From NCBI GenBank assembly GCA_021835265.1, contig JAKBQK010000180.1, forward strand, positions 1 through 8,870: DNA of 8,870 nucleotides, given 5' to 3'. How positions within the stretch are numbered: position 1 is the stretch's first letter; each line of letters opens with the position of its first letter. A program made the position numbers and the translations under genes. The notes beneath the pieces were generated by a model. It did not search any database. It saw only the letters and a list, made by a program, of their open reading frames with translations, and was not told where the DNA came from. This document shows, in pieces, positions 6,453 to 8,870 of this stretch. This DNA is from Thermoplasmata archaeon (GTDB taxonomy: Archaea > Thermoplasmatota > Thermoplasmata > Thermoplasmatales > Thermoplasmataceae).

Positions 6453-7217
6453 TTATAACCTCGCATTTTCTAGTCTATTTTTACATTCGCATGTTCTTTG
6501 TTCCGAATGTATTTTCAGAAAATCTGCAATAATTTTCTGTGTTTTTTCCTCATTTTCCTTAAGGATCTTGATGACTTCTGATGCCTCTACGGGTTTGTCA
6601 GACCACACATCATAGTCAGTAACGTTTGCAATTAAAGAATAACACATGCCGAGCTCATCCGCAAGGTTAATCTCTGGCACTAAAGTCATTCCAATTATAT
6701 CTCCAAATTGCCTAAACATCTTTGATTCCGCTCTGGTAGAGAACCTTGGGCCTTCTATTACGACGTAAGTTCCCTGATCATGTGTGTCTCCATGCTTTTT
6801 GGACACTGAACTCAGTTCTTTGTTGATCCTTGGGCAAAATGGATCTGCCGATGATATGTGAATAACTTCAGGGCCATCATAGAATGTTAATTTTCTATTT
6901 TTTGTAAAATCTATGTACTGATCCGGAATTACCACATCACCTGGCTTTAATTCCTCTTTCAGTGAACCTACTGCATTAATCCCCAGTATTTCATCACAAC
7001 CTATACTGTGAAGGGCCCATATGTTTGCCCTATAATTTACCATATGTGGTGGTATATTGTGTTTCTTTCCATGTCTTGGAAGGAAAGCAACTTTCTTTCC
7101 ATTGAAATCACCAATTTCTATTTCTGCTGATGGTATTCCAAATGGAGTGTCAATCATTTTGCTTTCTTCAATTGTTATAAGATTGTAGAGGCCACTGCCC
7201 CCGATTATTCCTATCAC
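6453..7217 (-). CDS. mtnP: S-methyl-5'-thioadenosine phosphorylase
   Basis: The 254-residue product belongs to the purine nucleoside phosphorylase/MTA phosphorylase family. It splits methylthioadenosine with phosphate to adenine and 5-methylthioribose-1-phosphate, salvaging the by-product of polyamine and related S-adenosylmethionine-dependent synthesis in the cytoplasm. Motifs include GGSGL (6-10), PRHG (47-50) and NYRAN (61-65) for phosphate, NAVGS (81-85), [10 protein letters not shown] (155-164), GMT (176-178) and ANVTDYDVW (197-205). D201 and D203 in the last motif are the residues that in MTA phosphorylases favour a 6-aminopurine, which argues against an inosine-type enzyme. The C-terminal tail has a C-x-C pair (C243, C245), as in the thermostable Sulfolobus enzyme. 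The start is GTG (7215-7217): M-I-G-I-I-G-G-S-G is the normal beginning of the family, and GGAAGTGA lies six bases upstream. First gene of an operon with the nuclease; divergent from rpa. Confidence 0.93.
   Translation of the reverse strand: MIGIIGGSGLYNLITIEESKMIDTPFGIPSAEIEIGDFNGKKVAFLPRHGKKHNIPPHMVNYRANIWALHSIGCDEILGINAVGSLKEELKPGDVVIPDQYIDFTKNRKLTFYDGPEVIHISSADPFCPRINKELSSVSKKHGDTHDQGTYVVIEGPRFSTRAESKMFRQFGDIIGMTLVPEINLADELGMCYSLIANVTDYDVWSDKPVEASEVIKILKENEEKTQKIIADFLKIHSEQRTCECKNRLENARL
6457..6462 (-). promoter_or_regulatory. Shine-Dalgarno motif fixing the TTG start of the nuclease
   Basis: GAGGTT on the minus strand lies six bases before TTG 6448-6450, inside the last codons of mtnP. 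It supports initiation at this rare start codon and translational coupling within the operon. Confidence 0.6.
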
Positions 7218-7223
7218 TGTAAA

Positions 7224-7231
7224 TCACTTCC
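7224..7231 (-). promoter_or_regulatory. Strong Shine-Dalgarno motif before the GTG start of mtnP
   Basis: GGAAGTGA on the minus strand differs by one base from the ideal GGAGGTGA and sits six bases before GTG 7215-7217. It supports this start codon and implies an mRNA with a leader, unlike the apparently leaderless Kelch, agl3 and marC genes. Confidence 0.65.
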
Positions 7232-7251
7232 TGTAAGTAATATGACAATGG

Positions 7252-7330
7252 TATTTAATTTATTTTTAAATATTTACAATAAAAACTGTATTTATTTTAG
7301 AGTATTATTCGGACTAAATTCTGCTTTATC
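7252..7330. promoter_or_regulatory. Divergent promoter region between mtnP and rpa
   Basis: The 140-bp gap between the two divergent operons contains AT-rich TATA-like stretches. ATTTAAAAAT on the minus strand (about 7264-7273) would start mtnP mRNA near 7242, leaving a ~25-nt leader that includes the Shine-Dalgarno. For rpa the candidates are TTTATTTT (7291-7298) and the weaker TTTATC (7325-7330), the latter giving a nearly leaderless mRNA. The choice between these is not resolved. Confidence 0.35.
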
Positions 7331-7357
7331 AGTTACCGTAAGCGATGTAACCAGAAT

Positions 7358-8500
7358 ATGCATATGATCGATAAAACTATAACTGCTGTAGAATTATATT
7401 ATGGAATGGAATCCTCAAAAAAATTGAAAATAGCTGAAATAAAAGGAGAGGTAGTGGACATAGAGATAAAGGCTAAGATCCTTTCAATGTCCAAGAGAGA
7501 GATACAGAACGATAAGGGTCCTCTGACATATCACTACGGTCTGGTTGGAGATGAGACTGGAGTTATTCCCTTTACAGCCTGGTCTATTCCAGGCACAGTG
7601 AGGGATAACGATGTTTATCTGATATCAAAGTGTTACACAAAAAGCTACAAGGATAAACTAAGACTTTATTTTGATGCCAGAACTGAATTCAAATTACTTA
7701 CGGAAATACTGGAAGTAAAGAGAACTTACAAATATTATGAAATTAAGGATCTGGATCTGAAGGACAAATTCATAACTGTTGAGGGATTGCTAACTTCTGA
7801 AAATAAGAGAGAGTATGAAAAGGAGGGAGAAAAAAAGGAGGTTTTCCAGTACATCCTAAAAGATCAGACCGGGACTGTTCCCATATCATCATTTGGAAGA
7901 AAGTTAGAACAGGGAAAATATGCCAGAATCGAGGGTGTAAGACTTGATGAATTCAACGGCTATTATAGATTGAACATGTCTGATAAGGCCAAGGTAGAAT
8001 ATTTGAACGTTGAACTCAAAGAAAATGATAATATTCAGGATATTTCAACACTAAAAGGGGCTGTGGGAGGAATTACAATATCTGGATTTGTAATAAACAT
8101 GGGAGAAAAGAGTGGCCTGGTTGTTAGATGTAGTGAATGTAATCAAAGAGTAGATGATGTTAGATGTGCAGACCACCCCGATGCAAAATTGATCTATGAT
8201 ATATTCGCCTATTTCACAGTAGATGACGGCACAGATTATCTACAGGTTAATGCAGGATATGAAGCCCTGAAGAACATAATAAAAATACCAAGGGAATACC
8301 TGGATAATCCTCAGAGACCACCATTGAAGAAAGAAGTGAAGGAAAAGGTTGAAATTGCCCTGGTTCATAATGCACTAAAAATAAAGGGAAACCTTCGCAT
8401 AAATAATATGGGACTTTCCATGCGATCTTCAGAAGTGAGTTACGTTACCAATAATGATATTTCTTACCTGAAGAATGAAATAAAAGGGGTGCAAAATTGA
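7358..8500 (+). CDS. rpa: Replication protein A: three-OB-fold, zinc-finger single-stranded-DNA-binding protein
   Basis: The 380-residue product resembles archaeal RPA (RPA41/RPA1 type), which coats single-stranded DNA in replication, repair and recombination. OB-fold 1 covers about 27-112 (GLVGDETGVIPFTAW, 61-75, is a typical strand 3-4 block) and OB-fold 2 about 135-217 (ILKDQTGTVPISSFG, 166-180). OB-fold 3 begins near 237 and contains an inserted zinc finger C-x2-C-x8-C-x2-H (C258, C261, C270, H273), followed by YFTVDDGTDYLQV (285-297). The repeated 'D-x-TG-x-(I/V)-P' strand shows that the first two domains are related. Many charged residues and no signal or membrane segment are seen. The first ATG (7358) is used; the in-frame ATG 7364 is equally possible, and neither has a clear Shine-Dalgarno. 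Its TGA overlaps the start of the RPA-associated gene, so the two are cotranscribed and probably made as a complex. Confidence 0.9.
   Translation: MHMIDKTITAVELYYGMESSKKLKIAEIKGEVVDIEIKAKILSMSKREIQNDKGPLTYHYGLVGDETGVIPFTAWSIPGTVRDNDVYLISKCYTKSYKDKLRLYFDARTEFKLLTEILEVKRTYKYYEIKDLDLKDKFITVEGLLTSENKREYEKEGEKKEVFQYILKDQTGTVPISSFGRKLEQGKYARIEGVRLDEFNGYYRLNMSDKAKVEYLNVELKENDNIQDISTLKGAVGGITISGFVINMGEKSGLVVRCSECNQRVDDVRCADHPDAKLIYDIFAYFTVDDGTDYLQVNAGYEALKNIIKIPREYLDNPQRPPLKKEVKEKVEIALVHNALKIKGNLRINNMGLSMRSSEVSYVTNNDISYLKNEIKGVQN
8486..8491 (+). promoter_or_regulatory. Shine-Dalgarno motif for the RPA-associated protein gene
   Basis: GGGGTG at the 3' end of rpa lies eight bases before ATG 8500-8502, supporting this start and coupled translation across the TGATG overlap. 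Confidence 0.5.
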
Positions 8501-8870
8501 TGGAGAGAAGGAGAGAACCAGCAAGATGGATATTTGCAAAGGAATTAAGAGATACAACCATGACCTTTGTGGAAGGTGAAGACGATGCCAGAAGAGAATA
8601 TTTTATCACCCCCGGCGGTTCCTATGGAAGGAGAATACTAATTTGCGGAAAAATAACGCAGAAGACCCAGGATAATGATATGACGAAATTCACAGTGGCG
8701 GATAACACGGGTGCTTTTTATGTTACATTTTTCTCCAAGGATTTCAACCAGAACACAAAGGTACAGGTGGATGCTGTGAACGAGAATGATCTTGTAGTTC
8801 TGATGGGAAGAACATCCTATTTCAGGTCTAATGAAGGAAAAATGTACATTAACATAAATCCAGAATATGT
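8500..8870 (+). CDS. RPA-associated OB-fold protein, N-terminal part (runs off window)
   Basis: ATG 8500-8502 overlaps the rpa stop by one base (TGATG), and the frame stays open for 123 codons to the window edge. The N-terminus (residues 5-21, REPARWIFAKELRDTTM) matches the conserved opening of archaeal RPA-associated proteins (COG3390 type). These are encoded next to RPA in haloarchaea and other Euryarchaeota and bind it. An OB-fold follows from about residue 44: RRILICGKITQK, then TKFTVADNTGAFYVTFFS, the strand 2-4 block of OB domains, then VLMGRTSYFRS. The rest of the protein lies beyond 8870, so total length and any C-terminal domain are unknown. It probably forms the small partner subunit of RPA. 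Confidence 0.85.
   Translation, partial: MERRREPARWIFAKELRDTTMTFVEGEDDARREYFITPGGSYGRRILICGKITQKTQDNDMTKFTVADNTGAFYVTFFSKDFNQNTKVQVDAVNENDLVVLMGRTSYFRSNEGKMYININPEY

Overview
The window looks like chromosomal DNA of an archaeon, most likely a Thermoplasmatales-type acidophile (Thermoplasma/Ferroplasma/Cuniculiplasma relatives). The evidence is archaeal RPA next to an RPA-associated OB protein, an Agl3-type UDP-sulfoquinovose synthase, an archaeal beta-CASP nuclease, TATA elements about 26 bp before several start codons (leaderless transcripts), AGA/AGG-rich arginine codons, and a surface protein with the 'EF-x-ESGLP' domain that is common in this group. The genus call is inference; the domain-level call is firm.

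Left part (1-4478), cell surface and glycan. The window opens in the C-terminal end of a membrane protein whose frame is broken at 12-14. Its stop overlaps the start of a RmlA/GalU-like sugar-1-phosphate nucleotidyltransferase (224-949, +). Three minus-strand genes follow: a small membrane-anchored exported protein of unknown function (986-1459), a six-bladed Kelch propeller with an ESGLP domain and C-terminal membrane anchor (1716-3173), and UDP-sulfoquinovose synthase agl3 (3309-4478). Two genes therefore make activated sugars, and the two exported proteins between them carry about 4 and 17 N-glycosylation sequons. A shared role in N-glycosylation is plausible but not proven.

Middle and right part (4479-8870), housekeeping. 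A MarC-family membrane protein (4603-5205, +) is divergent from agl3 and convergent with a two-gene minus-strand operon. That operon is methylthioadenosine phosphorylase (6453-7217, GTG start) followed 2 bp later by a beta-CASP metallo-beta-lactamase RNase (5221-6450, TTG start). Both starts have clear Shine-Dalgarno sequences. Divergent from this operon is the single-stranded-DNA-binding operon: a three-OB-fold, zinc-finger RPA (7358-8500), then the RPA-associated protein, which overlaps it by one base and runs off the window at 8870.

Initiation signals appear mixed. First genes of transcripts (Kelch, agl3, MarC) seem to be leaderless, while several other genes have Shine-Dalgarno motifs. 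The longest intergenic stretch is 1460-1715 (256 bp). No tRNA, rRNA, CRISPR array, insertion sequence or long repeat was recognised. No clear previously undescribed system is visible; the least explained items are the small exported protein, the broken frame at the left edge and the 1525-1620 micro-ORF/palindrome.
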